Assembly (NCBI GenBank): GCA_050015355.1
Contig: JBEKBO010000041.1
Span: forward strand, 1 to 33,056
Length of the DNA: 33,056 nt
DNA from: CAWBRT01 sp050015355
GTDB lineage: Bacteria > Acidobacteriota > Terriglobia > Terriglobales > Acidobacteriaceae
Direction: 5' to 3'
Part shown: one piece after another, positions 8,352 through 16,300 of the stretch
Layout: every line of letters begins with the position of its first letter
How positions within the stretch are numbered: the stretch's first letter is position 1
Translations under genes and position numbers: made by a program
The notes under the pieces: generated by a model
The model's input: only the letters and a program-made list of their open reading frames with translations
Told to the model about the DNA's origin: nothing
Database searches by the model: none

Positions 8352-8642
8352 CTATTCGGTCAGAATGGTGAGGACGAGCACGCCGTCAATTTCCATGAAG
8401 GCAAAGCCGATCCTCAATTCTCTTTCATCGACGGTTGTTCCTTGCACCGTGAATCGCCATTGCCCAAACCTTCCGTCGAACACTGGCTCTTCACAAATCG
8501 TGCCGTGCCGGAGAACATACAGAGCGTCGTTTAGATCGATCTGCAGCTCGCGGATTCCTTTCCAAACATCGGAGTGAAACCGGAAACGGTCCTGCTCCAG
8601 ACAGGCTTGGAGCTTTGCCTTGTTGAAACGTGCGCCTTCCAT
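8352..8642 (-). CDS. DUF4258-like toxin (type II TA)
   Basis: The 96-residue product fits DUF4258/RelE-like small toxins: an early RFHSDVWKGIREL helix with histidine, then DALYVLRHGTICEEP (these proteins usually have a DVLEVLRNGEVIEE-like helix), and two or three beta strands ending IDGVLVLTILTE. Together with the following MqsA-type antitoxin it forms a plausible toxin-antitoxin operon in which the toxin would cut mRNA. ATG 8642 is chosen because it starts the conserved helix and lies next to the promoter palindrome. No Shine-Dalgarno precedes it, and the predicted transcript start is only about six bases upstream, so translation may be almost leaderless. Confidence 0.8.
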   Translation of the reverse strand: MEGARFNKAKLQACLEQDRFRFHSDVWKGIRELQIDLNDALYVLRHGTICEEPVFDGRFGQWRFTVQGTTVDERELRIGFAFMEIDGVLVLTILTE

Positions 8643-8644
8643 GG

Positions 8645-8682
8645 TTATTGATAAATTATCAATAAAGCGCGCATGCTGTCTA
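8645..8682 (-). promoter_or_regulatory. Promoter with overlapping operator for the TA operon
   Basis: TTATTGATA (8645-8653) and TATCAATAA (8657-8665) make a perfect 9-bp inverted repeat with a 3-base spacer, ending two bases before the toxin start. On the minus strand TAGACA (8682-8677) and GATAAT (8660-8655), 16 bp apart, fit -35 and -10 elements. The palindrome covers the -10 box, so antitoxin binding there would block RNA polymerase, the usual autoregulation of TA operons. Confidence 0.7.
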
Positions 8683-9166
8683 GTTGAAGAAAAAAAACAT
8701 AAGGGCGGCTGAAAAATCCCGCACCCCTGAGTTCCAGCTCTGCCTAGAATAGCTGAACTCGGGCGCTTGCGCTCGCCGTGGACAGTTGCCACCAGCACCG
8801 CAGTCCGGGGAAAATAGTGTGCACTTGATGTAAGCGGTTGAGTGCCAGCGGGATAAACGGCAATGGCGCGGGGATCGATGGAAAATCACAGGCAACGAAA
8901 AAAGTGCTTGGAAACAGGTCCGAATCGGGAAAAAAGATAAACAAAAAAAGGGAGCCTGATTTTACACGCTATTATTGTGATCTTCATCACAGCCGAGATC
9001 AGCAAAACGCCGTAGACTCCCTTTAAAGTCCAATCCCCTGGCTGGTTTTCACCAGGGAGCCTGAAGCGCTTTCTCAGGTTTGATACCCTAGGGCGGCGTT
9101 GAACTGAACCCGGAAAAGCAAGTCTGAGCTGGGAGGTTTGCCGGCAGTTTTGGCGTCGGCCTCCAG
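8683..9166. other. Intergenic region upstream of the histidine kinase
   Basis: About 480 bases without a supported gene. They contain AT-rich runs, the palindrome at 8976-8991, and AAAGGGAG/CTCCCTTT arms (about 8946 and 9017) that could enclose it in a larger stem. The divergent TA promoter lies at its left edge. Confidence 0.5.
8976..8991. promoter_or_regulatory. CRP-like palindrome TGTGATCTTCATCACA
   Basis: This is a perfect match to TGTGA-N6-TCACA, the consensus of CRP-type regulators. It lies about 175 bases before the histidine kinase start. By chance such a match would be rare in 33 kb. Whether this organism has a CRP-type protein with that specificity is unknown from the window. Confidence 0.45.
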
Positions 9167-11104
9167 ATGAAGCAGGACAAAATCCCAGAACCCAAACAGA
9201 TCGTCAACCAGCGCAGCGCTGCCGGATATGCCGTATCGCGCGGCGGAGGGGCCGAAGAGCGGCTGCGCGAGGCGTTGCTGGCTTCCGGAACCGGTACGTT
9301 TTACTGGAACCTGCGGACCAGTGAGGTAGATTGGGACGAAGGCATGGAGCGCCTGTTTGGACTGGCGCCAGGCCACGCGCCTGCGCAAGCCGGAGAATTC
9401 CTCAAGTTCGTTCATCCCGAAGATGTTGATGCGGCGCAATCCGCTCTCTCGGAGGCTCAGCTCGGAGGGGCCGACTTTGAGGTCGAGTTCCGCGTCGTCT
9501 GGCCGGACGGCAGCGTTCACTGGCTGCATGACAGGGGCCGTGCCGTCACGGATAACCGCGGCAGACCTCTTTACGTGACGGGGGCCTGTGTCGATATCAC
9601 GCAGCGCAAGCTGGCGGACGATGTGTTACGCCGCTATGAGTTGCTGGCCCGCCGTAGCCGGGACGTCATCTTGTTCGTACACCGCGACGACGGACGCATC
9701 CTGGAGGCAAATGACGCCGCAACCGCGGTTTACGGTTACAGCCGCGGGGAATTGCAGTCACGGACGATCTATGACCTGCGCGCCGCCGACACTCACGGGT
9801 TGGCGTATGACCAAATGGCGGAGGCCGACCTCCACGGCATCGCATTCGAAACCGTTCACCGCCACAAGGATGGCAGTACGTTTCCGGTGGAGGTGAGTTC
9901 GGAAGGCGCGCGCATCGGCAATAGCCCTACTCTGATCAGCGTGATCCGCGACATCAGCGAACGCAAACGTTCAGAGGAGCAGGTGCTCGCCGCCATGAAA
10001 CTTGCGGAGAGAAGTTTGGCGCAATTGCGGGCCACCATTGACAGCATGTCTGAGGGCATGTTCGTCATATACCCCGACGGAACGTGCCCGCTCGCCAATC
10101 CGGCATTCTTCCGCATGTACGGCTTCGCGCCCGATTCCTCGCCTGACGCTGCCACGCAAGCGATTTTGCTGCTGGGAACGTGTGAGTTAAATGGCAACAA
10201 GATTCCCCGCGAGCAGCAGCCGGTCTCAATCGCGTTACGCGGAAAAGCGGTGGTGCAACGCGAGGTGATTATTCGCCGCAAGGACACGGGGAAAGAGGTC
10301 ATCACCAGCATCAACGCCAAACCGGTGCGCGACGGCAGCGGCAGGGTGGCGATGGCGGTGGTGACGGTCGAAGACATCACCGCCAAAAAGCAATCCGAGA
10401 AGGCGCTGATGCGCAGCGAGAAGCTGGCCGCCAGCGGCCGGCTGGCCTCGATGATCGCGCACGAGATCAATAACCCTCTGGACGCGGCGATGCAACTGGC
10501 GTATCTGCTCAAAGACTCGATCTCGGACACAACGGCGCGCGAACGCCTCGATCTGCTGGTGGGGCAGCTCGGCATTATCAACCGCATCACGAATCAGACG
10601 TTGAAGTTGCAGCGGGATTCAGCCAAGCCCACCCAATTCAGTATTGGCGATCTGATCAGGGAGCTGTTGTCGGCGTACGAAAACAAAATCGTCAAAAGCG
10701 GCGTAAGCATCCAGACGCGCTTGGACGACGAGCGCGGTGTCCTGGGGTATAGCAGCGAGATTCGCCAGGTCATCTCGAACCTGCTGATTAACGCGCTTGA
10801 CGCCACTCCCGCGGGCGGGAAAATCACCATCCATGTCTACGATTCTCTCGACTGGCGTTCAGGCACGGGACGCGGCTGCCGCCTGACCATCGCCGACACG
10901 GGCAGCGGCATTGACCCGCAACATCGTTCGCGGCTTTTCGAACCGTTTTTCACCACCAAAGGCGAAAACGGCACGGGTTTGGGACTCTGGGTAAGCAGCG
11001 GCATCGTCAGCCGGGCTGGCGGCTCGTTGCGAGTCTGGAGCACCAATCGGCCCGGACGCTCAGGCACATGCTTCTCTGTCTTTTTGCCCGATGCGGGGGG
11101 CTAA
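9167..11104 (+). CDS. Triple-PAS hybrid-free sensor histidine kinase
   Basis: A soluble sensor kinase of 645 residues with no membrane helix. Three PAS domains occupy about residues 30-150 (with the PAC end VTGACVDITQRK), 155-270 (VISVIRDISERKRSE-like end) and 285-410. The HisKA helix contains the phospho-acceptor in MIAHEINNPLDAA (His about 432). The ATPase domain shows the N box (NLLINALDATPAGG, about 540), G1 (DTGSGI, about 577), F box (FEPFFTTK) and G2 (GTGLGLWVSS, about 602). It would autophosphorylate in response to a cytosolic signal and pass phosphate to a response regulator. None is adjacent; the receiver at 13159-13524 is a candidate partner by proximity only. No strong ribosome site supports the start. 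Confidence 0.92.
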   Translation: MKQDKIPEPKQIVNQRSAAGYAVSRGGGAEERLREALLASGTGTFYWNLRTSEVDWDEGMERLFGLAPGHAPAQAGEFLKFVHPEDVDAAQSALSEAQLGGADFEVEFRVVWPDGSVHWLHDRGRAVTDNRGRPLYVTGACVDITQRKLADDVLRRYELLARRSRDVILFVHRDDGRILEANDAATAVYGYSRGELQSRTIYDLRAADTHGLAYDQMAEADLHGIAFETVHRHKDGSTFPVEVSSEGARIGNSPTLISVIRDISERKRSEEQVLAAMKLAERSLAQLRATIDSMSEGMFVIYPDGTCPLANPAFFRMYGFAPDSSPDAATQAILLLGTCELNGNKIPREQQPVSIALRGKAVVQREVIIRRKDTGKEVITSINAKPVRDGSGRVAMAVVTVEDITAKKQSEKALMRSEKLAASGRLASMIAHEINNPLDAAMQLAYLLKDSISDTTARERLDLLVGQLGIINRITNQTLKLQRDSAKPTQFSIGDLIRELLSAYENKIVKSGVSIQTRLDDERGVLGYSSEIRQVISNLLINALDATPAGGKITIHVYDSLDWRSGTGRGCRLTIADTGSGIDPQHRSRLFEPFFTTKGENGTGLGLWVSSGIVSRAGGSLRVWSTNRPGRSGTCFSVFLPDAGG

Positions 11105-11132
11105 AGCTCCGGGATACAATTCTGAAATCGTT

Positions 11133-11338
11133 CTAGCAGGCTGCTGAAAAACTCGTAGCAGTGTCATCCTGAGGTCGCGCCGGTTTTGCGCGACCGAAGG
11201 ATCTGCTTTATTCGCAGCACGCGCAAACAGCAGATCCTTCGCTCCTCCACCCCAGCAACGGCAAAAACGGCCGTTGCCGGGGACCCCGGCTGCGCTCAGG
11301 ATGACACCTCGGAGAACAATTTTTCAGCAGCCTGTTAG
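11133..11338. mobile_element. MITE-like element with 19-bp terminal inverted repeats
   Basis: CTAGCAGGCTGCTGAAAAA (11133-11151) and the reverse complement of 11320-11338 match at 18 of 19 positions. The 206-bp unit has no coding capacity. Inside is a second inverted structure: GTGTCATCCTGAG (from 11161) opposite CTCAGGATGACAC (to 11307), and an AAGGATCTGC pair. The outer ends look like insertion-sequence termini, so this may be a non-autonomous element that has carried, or formed around, a REP-like hairpin. No target duplication is evident at the flanks. Confidence 0.7.
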
Positions 11339-11367
11339 AGTCTTAAACCTAAGGAGTTCACACTTCC

Positions 11368-12900
11368 ATGAAGCCCTTTTATGTACGCCTGCATGCTGCC
11401 GATAACGTTGCCATCATCGCCAATCCAGAGGGAACTTCCAAGGGCACGGAATTTGCCTGTGGGCTGACTGCTCTGGAATCGATTCCCCAGGCCAACAAGA
11501 TCGCTTTGGGCGATCTCGCTCAGGGCGATCCGCTGGTTCGTTACGGTGAAGTGATTGGTCACGCCAGCCGCGCAATCCCGAAGGGTGCTTGGGTTCGTGA
11601 AGACTGCGTGACGCTTCCGTCGGCGCCTGATCTCGATCAACTGCCGCTGGCCACCGCCACGCCGCCGCCGCTACCCGCTCTGGAGGGCTTCGCCTTCCAG
11701 GGTTACCGCAACCCGGATGGAAGCGTGGGCACCAAGAACGTCCTCGGCATTATGTCGACCGTGCAGTGCGCCGCGCCGACCCTGGAATACGCCGTGCGCC
11801 GCATCAAGACGGAGATCCTGCCGCGGTATCGCGGAGTGGACGACGTGGTCGCCATCACCACGCCTTACGGTTGCGGAGTGGCCATCAACGCGCCGGGCGC
11901 GCAGGTTCCCATCCGCACGCTGCGGAACATGGCTCTCAATCCGAATCTCGGCGGAGAAGTGATGTCGGTGAGCCTGGGATGCGAGAAGCTGCAACCTTCC
12001 GTGCTCGCGGGCGACGCCTTCCCGATTCTGCCGAACGAACCCTGGGTGGTGCGTCTGCAAGACGAACAATATCGCTGCTTCGGGGACATGATTGCCGCGA
12101 TCATGCGCATGGCCGAGGCCCGCCTGGAGAGGCTCAACCGGCGCGCGCGCACCGCCTGCGCGGCTTCCGAGCTGAGCGTAGGCCTGCAGTGCGGAGGCAG
12201 CGATGCATTCTCCGGAGTGACGGCCAATCCCGCGGTTGGTTATGCGGCGGACCTGCTGGTGCGCGCCGGAGCCACGGTGATGTTCTCCGAGGTGACTGAA
12301 GTTCGTGACGCGGCACACCTGGTTACGCGCCGCGCGGTGAATGTCGACGTGGCGCGCGCGTTCACCCGGGAAATGGCGTGGTACGACGAATACTTGCGCC
12401 TCGGCGAGGCCGACCGCAGCGCCAATCCCACGCCCGGAAACAAAAAAGGCGGACTGGCAAACATTGTCGAGAAGGCGCTGGGGTCGGTGGCCAAGGCAGG
12501 CAGTACGGCGCTGACGGCGGTTACCGGTCCCGGCGAGCGCGTGAGAAGCAAGGGCCTGGTGTTCGCGGCCACTCCGGCCAGCGATTTCATTTGCGGGACC
12601 CTGCAAACCGCCGCCGGCATGAACATGCACGTTTTCACGACCGGCGAAGGAACACCCTATGGCCTAGCCATCGTGCCCGTGATCAAGGTGTCGTCGCGCA
12701 CCGCTCTGGCCGAGCGCTGGCCGGATCTGATTGACGTTGATGCCGGACGCATTGCGACCGGCGGCATGACCATCGAAGACGTCGGCTGGGAAATCTTCCG
12801 CTTGATCCTCGATGTGGCCAGCGGCCGCAAGCAAACCTGGGCGGATCAGTGGGGTCTGCACAACGCGCCTGCATTGTTTAATCCGGGTCCGGTCACGTAG
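11368..12900 (+). CDS. garD: Galactarate/altronate dehydratase family (GarD-like)
   Basis: The 510-residue protein matches the UxaA/GarD family of hexarate dehydratases, which remove water from sugar acids such as galactarate or altronate to give keto-deoxy acids. It has the N-terminal SAF-like domain (residues 1-90, NVAIIANPEGTSKGTEFACG) and then the catalytic domain with GYRNPDGSVGTKN, TPYGCGVAINAPGAQ, SLGCEKLQP and QCGGSDAFSGVTANPA, all family hallmarks with metal-binding cysteines and histidines. Sequence details look closer to galactarate dehydratase than to altronate dehydratase, but substrate cannot be settled. AAGGAG at 11351 gives a strong ribosome site. No other hexuronate gene is nearby, so it appears as an isolated catabolic gene. 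Confidence 0.85.
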   Translation: MKPFYVRLHAADNVAIIANPEGTSKGTEFACGLTALESIPQANKIALGDLAQGDPLVRYGEVIGHASRAIPKGAWVREDCVTLPSAPDLDQLPLATATPPPLPALEGFAFQGYRNPDGSVGTKNVLGIMSTVQCAAPTLEYAVRRIKTEILPRYRGVDDVVAITTPYGCGVAINAPGAQVPIRTLRNMALNPNLGGEVMSVSLGCEKLQPSVLAGDAFPILPNEPWVVRLQDEQYRCFGDMIAAIMRMAEARLERLNRRARTACAASELSVGLQCGGSDAFSGVTANPAVGYAADLLVRAGATVMFSEVTEVRDAAHLVTRRAVNVDVARAFTREMAWYDEYLRLGEADRSANPTPGNKKGGLANIVEKALGSVAKAGSTALTAVTGPGERVRSKGLVFAATPASDFICGTLQTAAGMNMHVFTTGEGTPYGLAIVPVIKVSSRTALAERWPDLIDVDAGRIATGGMTIEDVGWEIFRLILDVASGRKQTWADQWGLHNAPALFNPGPVT

Positions 12901-12954
12901 GTCTGCCGCGGGTATAGTACAGCTCCCGAATAGGTATATACCAACCTATCAAAC

Positions 12955-13116
12955 TGTCATGGCGAGCGAAGTCGAGCCACCTTTTGTTCCTGCTGCCGAA
13001 AACAAAGGGTGGCTCCGCTCCGCGCCCGAACAGCTTCTCGCTTGGCGAATGTTAATGTCGGGTACGCAGCTTGGCTGCTCCGGCCACCGGCGCTCGGCGC
13101 TCCGGTCGCCATGACA
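12955..13116. repeat. REP-like dispersed inverted repeat
   Basis: The unit starts TGTCATGGCGAGCG and ends with the near inverse GGTCGCCATGACA. Inside, GAGCCACCTTTTGTT pairs with AACAAAGGGTGGCTC around a 12-base loop. It has no coding capacity and lies between the dehydratase and the receiver gene. It belongs to the same broad class as the repeats at 11161-11307 and 16163-16253 but has a different sequence. Confidence 0.6.
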
Positions 13117-13158
13117 TTCTCTTGGGAATTTTTGGGATACGCCGACTGTGGAATTGCT

Positions 13159-13524
13159 CTACCGCGCAGCGGCCTTCCCGACGGCTTCGATCAGCGTCGC
13201 GGGATCGACCGGCTTTTCCAGCAGGGTGAAGCGATAGCCGCGATCCGCCTGATCCAGGTTGCAGCTCGGAGCGTCGCCGGAGATCAGTACCACCTTGCAG
13301 GCCGGGCAGTATTCTCTCAGCCAGGATGCCAGCCGCAGGCCGTTGGTCGGCATGCGGTAGTCGGTCACGATTACGTCCGGCTTCGATTCGATTGCGTGGT
13401 TGATTGCGGGAAGACCATCGTAAAACGTTCTGACTCGGAGCCCGGCGCTGCGCAGAACCGCGGAGATTGTGTCGGCCACAAGGCGATCGTCGTCGACAAC
13501 GAAAACGCACGATTGTTTAGCCAT
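13159..13524 (-). CDS. CheY-like single-domain response regulator
   Basis: The 121-residue protein is a complete receiver domain with no output domain. The acidic triad is VVDDDR near residues 10-12, the phospho-acceptor aspartate is in VIVTDYRMP (about residue 54), the conserved Ser/Thr is in VVLISGDA, and the lysine is in LLEKPVD. It would accept phosphate from a histidine kinase and act through protein contact, as single-domain regulators do in phosphorelays or motility control. The triple-PAS kinase lies about 2 kb away on the other strand and could be its partner, though this is inference. No ribosome site stands out. Confidence 0.9.
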   Translation of the reverse strand: MAKQSCVFVVDDDRLVADTISAVLRSAGLRVRTFYDGLPAINHAIESKPDVIVTDYRMPTNGLRLASWLREYCPACKVVLISGDAPSCNLDQADRGYRFTLLEKPVDPATLIEAVGKAAAR

Positions 13525-13787
13525 CGCCCACCGTCCGATAGCTTACCTCGAAATCGATGAACATTCCACAACAAAATGCCCGGAGTTTCGCTACAGGAGC
13601 GGATTTCAGGGAATGGCATGGTCGAGCCGGGCAGCTTCGGCAGCTCGGCTGCGAACGCCTGGAGCGGTTTCAGAGTACGTGAATGCAGGAGCTGCTCGCC
13701 TTCATGGATATAACTTTCGCGCATGGCAACGAAGTTGACGGCAAGTTCCGCCGAAGTAATTCCACTGGAGCTGTTTTAACCTTTAGA

Positions 13788-14990
13788 ATGGTTTCACCGA
13801 TGGAGACCTTGCCCGTTCACTACGTCGATTCCAGCGCCAAGTTGCAGACGCTGGTCTCCGAAATTGCCGGCCACGACATCGTCGGGCTCGACACGGAGTT
13901 TATTTCCGAAGGCCGCTACGAGCCGGCGCTTTGCCTGGTTCAGCTTTCCACCGAAAAAGACATTTGGATTCTGGACCCGCTGGCGGTTTCGAGTTTGGAT
14001 CAATTCTGGAGCGTGCTGCTGGCGGACGATCGTGAACTGGTGACGGTCGCGGCGCGGCAGGAAATCCGCTTCTGCGCCAAGGGCGCGGGGCGTGCCCCAA
14101 GCCGTGTTTTCGATCTGCAGATTGCGGCTGGACTCGTGGGCTACAGCTACCCGCTCAGCCACACCAATCTGGTGTTGCGCACCCTGGGACAAAAGATTCA
14201 CGGCGGCGAGAGCTTCACCGACTGGCGCCGGCGTCCGCTCACGCCCGTGCAACTGAAGTACGCGGGCGATGACGTTCGCTATCTGATCGAAATGCGCAAG
14301 CGCATGGTGCAGCGCGCGGAAAAGATGAATCGCCTGGAGTGGATACAGGACGAATGCCAGCGTCTGACGCAGGACGTTATGGAAGAGCAGGAGAAATGGC
14401 GAATCTCCGGAAGCGCTCGGCTTGGCCGCAGACATTTGGCGGTTCTACACGAGGTTTGGCGGTGGCGCGACCGCGTCGCCCGGCAGATGAACACACCGGC
14501 CATACGAGTGCTGAGTGACAGCATGCTGGTAGAGGTCGCACGGCGCTCGCCGGTTAGCGTCGAGGACCTGTTCGCCATCCGAGGTCTTGACCGCAGGCTG
14601 TTGCGCGGCGCCGAACAGGAGATCGTCAAGGCGGTGAAGGAGGCGCTGGCGATTCCGGAGCAGGACCTGCCCACCGACGAACGGCACGACGATCCACCGC
14701 AGGTAGCCGTGCTGGCCAAGTTGCTCTCGGTGGCGGCCAATGGCCTGGCGGCCGAACATGAAGTCGATCCCGCTTTGCTGGCCACGACGGCGGACTTGCA
14801 AGAGCTTGTGCGCTGGTATTTGCAGCAGGATGGGGCAGCCAAGCCGGCGCTTTTGCAGGGCTGGCGTGCCGACATCATTGCAACTCCGCTGCTTGGATTC
14901 TTGCAAGGAGACCGGTGCATGCGGGTGGGCAACGTCAAACGCGCGAATCCCCTGGTCTTTGACGAATGGCAGAAGCCGCCCCAGCACTGA
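13788..14990 (+). CDS. rnd: RNase D-like 3'-5' exoribonuclease with HRDC
   Basis: The protein has a DEDD exonuclease domain followed by a helical HRDC region. Motif I is VGLDTEFISEG, supplying Asp and Glu. Motif III is YAGDDVRYLIEM, with the Tyr and last Asp. Residues from about 220 (VLHEVWRWRDRVARQMNTPA, then IRVLSDSMLVEVARRSP) match HRDC. RNase D trims the 3' ends of tRNA and other small RNAs. At motif II the usual HAxRQDL reads VAARQEI: histidine is missing and Glu stands in place of Asp. The start is uncertain: ATG 13788 and ATG 13800 are both possible, and a TAGAAT sequence overlaps the first, so a near-leaderless message is conceivable. Confidence 0.85.
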   Translation: MVSPMETLPVHYVDSSAKLQTLVSEIAGHDIVGLDTEFISEGRYEPALCLVQLSTEKDIWILDPLAVSSLDQFWSVLLADDRELVTVAARQEIRFCAKGAGRAPSRVFDLQIAAGLVGYSYPLSHTNLVLRTLGQKIHGGESFTDWRRRPLTPVQLKYAGDDVRYLIEMRKRMVQRAEKMNRLEWIQDECQRLTQDVMEEQEKWRISGSARLGRRHLAVLHEVWRWRDRVARQMNTPAIRVLSDSMLVEVARRSPVSVEDLFAIRGLDRRLLRGAEQEIVKAVKEALAIPEQDLPTDERHDDPPQVAVLAKLLSVAANGLAAEHEVDPALLATTADLQELVRWYLQQDGAAKPALLQGWRADIIATPLLGFLQGDRCMRVGNVKRANPLVFDEWQKPPQH

Positions 14991-15017
14991 TCGGCCAAAT
15001 AGTTGAGTGAACGGGAG

Positions 15018-15287
15018 TTACATCGCGTTCAGTCCGTGCCAGATCCAGATTCCGGCGATCACCAGAATCAGAGCACCTGAAGCGACTCCCAGCAGGCGCA
15101 CGATAGGCGTCAGCTTGGTGAGCCGCGCCACCAGTTCCTGCTGCTCCTTTGCGAGGTGAGACTCGGATTCACCCAGGAAGAGCTGATCATCCTCGTGCAG
15201 CGAAAGAGTGCCGCGATAAATGACCACGATGACAAGGGCCGCAGTGACGACTCCCCAAACCATCAGCAGCAAATCGATGGATTTCAC
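15018..15287 (-). CDS. Small membrane protein, two TM helices
   Basis: The 89-residue product starts at GTG 15287, where GAGG stands six bases upstream; a longer frame to 15350 lacks such a site. Two hydrophobic segments (LLLMVWGVVTAALVIVVIY and LLGVASGALILVIAGIWIW) enclose a charged 40-residue coiled-like segment (HLAKEQQELVARLTKLTP). This suggests an inner-membrane hairpin with a helical loop. The family is not recognised. It lies convergent to the RNase D gene and is followed upstream by about 400 bases without another gene. Confidence 0.65.
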   Translation of the reverse strand: MKSIDLLLMVWGVVTAALVIVVIYRGTLSLHEDDQLFLGESESHLAKEQQELVARLTKLTPIVRLLGVASGALILVIAGIWIWHGLNAM

Positions 15288-15660
15288 ATGCCACCTCGCA
15301 GTTTCCGGCCCGGCACCGTTCAGCGTATGGGTTGCTGCACGCACTTCCACTCTGGCTCGGTGTGGGGGCGCAAAGCGGAGCCAGATTATATCTCCGTTGG
15401 GGGGGCTGCGGGCGGGAAAAATTTCTTCCCGTGCGAAAGTTGGATTTGGCGACGGGAGTTTCCGATTCGGTAAGGTTGTTTTGAGCAGACCTGCTTTTGG
15501 GAAAATAGCCCCGTTCGCCCGGCGGGCTGGCCTCCACTGGCAACATTAGCTTTGCGACCCGGGACGGCATGGCCGCATCCAATGAACGGAATGTTTTGCA
15601 TCGCCAGCCGATGGGCCGGCGGCGGGGTCAAAAGCGTTTCGACCCCAGGAAGCGCTTTGT
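15288..15660. other. Intergenic region before the Fe-S carrier gene
   Basis: About 370 bases without a supported gene; frames here are discontinuous and proline/glycine-rich. The right end carries the promoter described next. Confidence 0.45.
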
Positions 15661-15680
15661 TATAATGAATTTCGAGGAGA
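15661..15680 (+). promoter_or_regulatory. -10 box and ribosome site of the ErpA-like gene
   Basis: A perfect TATAAT stands at 15661-15666 and GAGGAG at about 15674-15679, seven bases before ATG 15686. The -35 region (about TTCGAC at 15638, 17 bp upstream) is weak. The predicted leader is very short, about 15 bases. Confidence 0.55.
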
Positions 15681-15685
15681 GCAGC

Positions 15686-16051
15686 ATGTCCACCACAACC
15701 AGCGTCCCTGAAGTCAAGAAAACCAACCCCGTGAATCTCACTCCGACTGCCATTTCCAAGGTCAAAGAGATCATGGCACAGCAGAATCCGATCCCGGCCG
15801 GGCTTCGCGTGGGAGTCGTCGGTGGAGGCTGCTCCGGATTCTCTTACACCATGCAGTTTGAAAACGCCCCCGGCGCCATGGACAAAGTGTTCGAGTACGA
15901 CGGGCTGAAGGTTTATATCGACGCCACCTCCCTCATGTACATGCAGGGCGCTACCGTCGACTACATTGAAACCCTCGAAGGCGCGGGATTTAAGTTCGAC
16001 AATCCGAACGTGAAGAGTACTTGCGGCTGCGGATCGTCCTTCAACGCGTAA
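15686..16051 (+). CDS. erpA: A-type Fe-S cluster carrier (ErpA/IscA family)
   Basis: The 121-residue protein carries the three conserved cysteines of A-type carriers: one in VVGGGCSGFSYTMQFE and two in STCGCGSSF at the C-terminus. These bind and deliver a 2Fe-2S or 4Fe-4S cluster to apo-proteins. The N-terminal VNLTPTAISKVKEIM and the YIETLEGAGFKFDNPN segment are also usual for the family. ErpA, IscA and SufA cannot be separated with certainty by eye; ErpA is most likely for a lone gene. ATG 15686 is favoured by a good ribosome site and by the start of the family homology. A strong terminator follows, so the gene is probably monocistronic. Confidence 0.88.
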   Translation: MSTTTSVPEVKKTNPVNLTPTAISKVKEIMAQQNPIPAGLRVGVVGGGCSGFSYTMQFENAPGAMDKVFEYDGLKVYIDATSLMYMQGATVDYIETLEGAGFKFDNPNVKSTCGCGSSFNA

Positions 16052-16082
16052 AACGCCACTCGCTCAAAACTTAAAGTCTTTG

Positions 16083-16115
16083 CAAACCCCTGTGGAAACA
16101 GGGGTTTGTGCTTTT
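16083..16115 (+). terminator. Rho-independent terminator of the ErpA-like gene
   Basis: CAAACCCCTGT (16083-16093) pairs with ACAGGGGTTTG (16098-16108) around a 4-base loop, followed by a CTTTT tract. It lies 31 bases after the stop codon. Confidence 0.85.
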
Positions 16116-16162
16116 GGGGCAGGGTCGCGGCGTTTCCCTGGGTGATCCGTCGGCCCGTTGGG

Positions 16163-16253
16163 GTGTCATTCTGAGCGACCAAAGGGAGCGAAGAATCCGC
16201 TTTTGTTTTCAGGCGCCAGAAAAAGCAGATCCTTCGCTGCGCTCAGGATGACA
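16163..16253. repeat. REP-like repeat, relative of the MITE core
   Basis: GTGTCATTCTGAGCG at the left and CGCTCAGGATGACAC at the right are near-perfect inverse arms. Inner arms GCGAAGAATCCGCTTT and AAAGCAGATCCTTCGC also pair. The same motif pair occurs inside the element at 11161-11307, so it is one dispersed family. It sits between the Fe-S carrier terminator and the pilus cluster. Confidence 0.65.
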
Positions 16254-16300
16254 CTCTCCATGAAGTATGTCGGGGAGACCGCTCCAGTTGCGCGCTAGCC

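Noticed and set aside
11671..12630. Minus-strand frame (319 codons) opposite the dehydratase gene
   Set aside because: Histidine/Arg-rich complement of a conserved gene with no motif.
12932..12941. GGTATATACC palindrome after the dehydratase gene as terminator
   Set aside because: Too short and AT-rich for a stable hairpin and not followed by a T-run.
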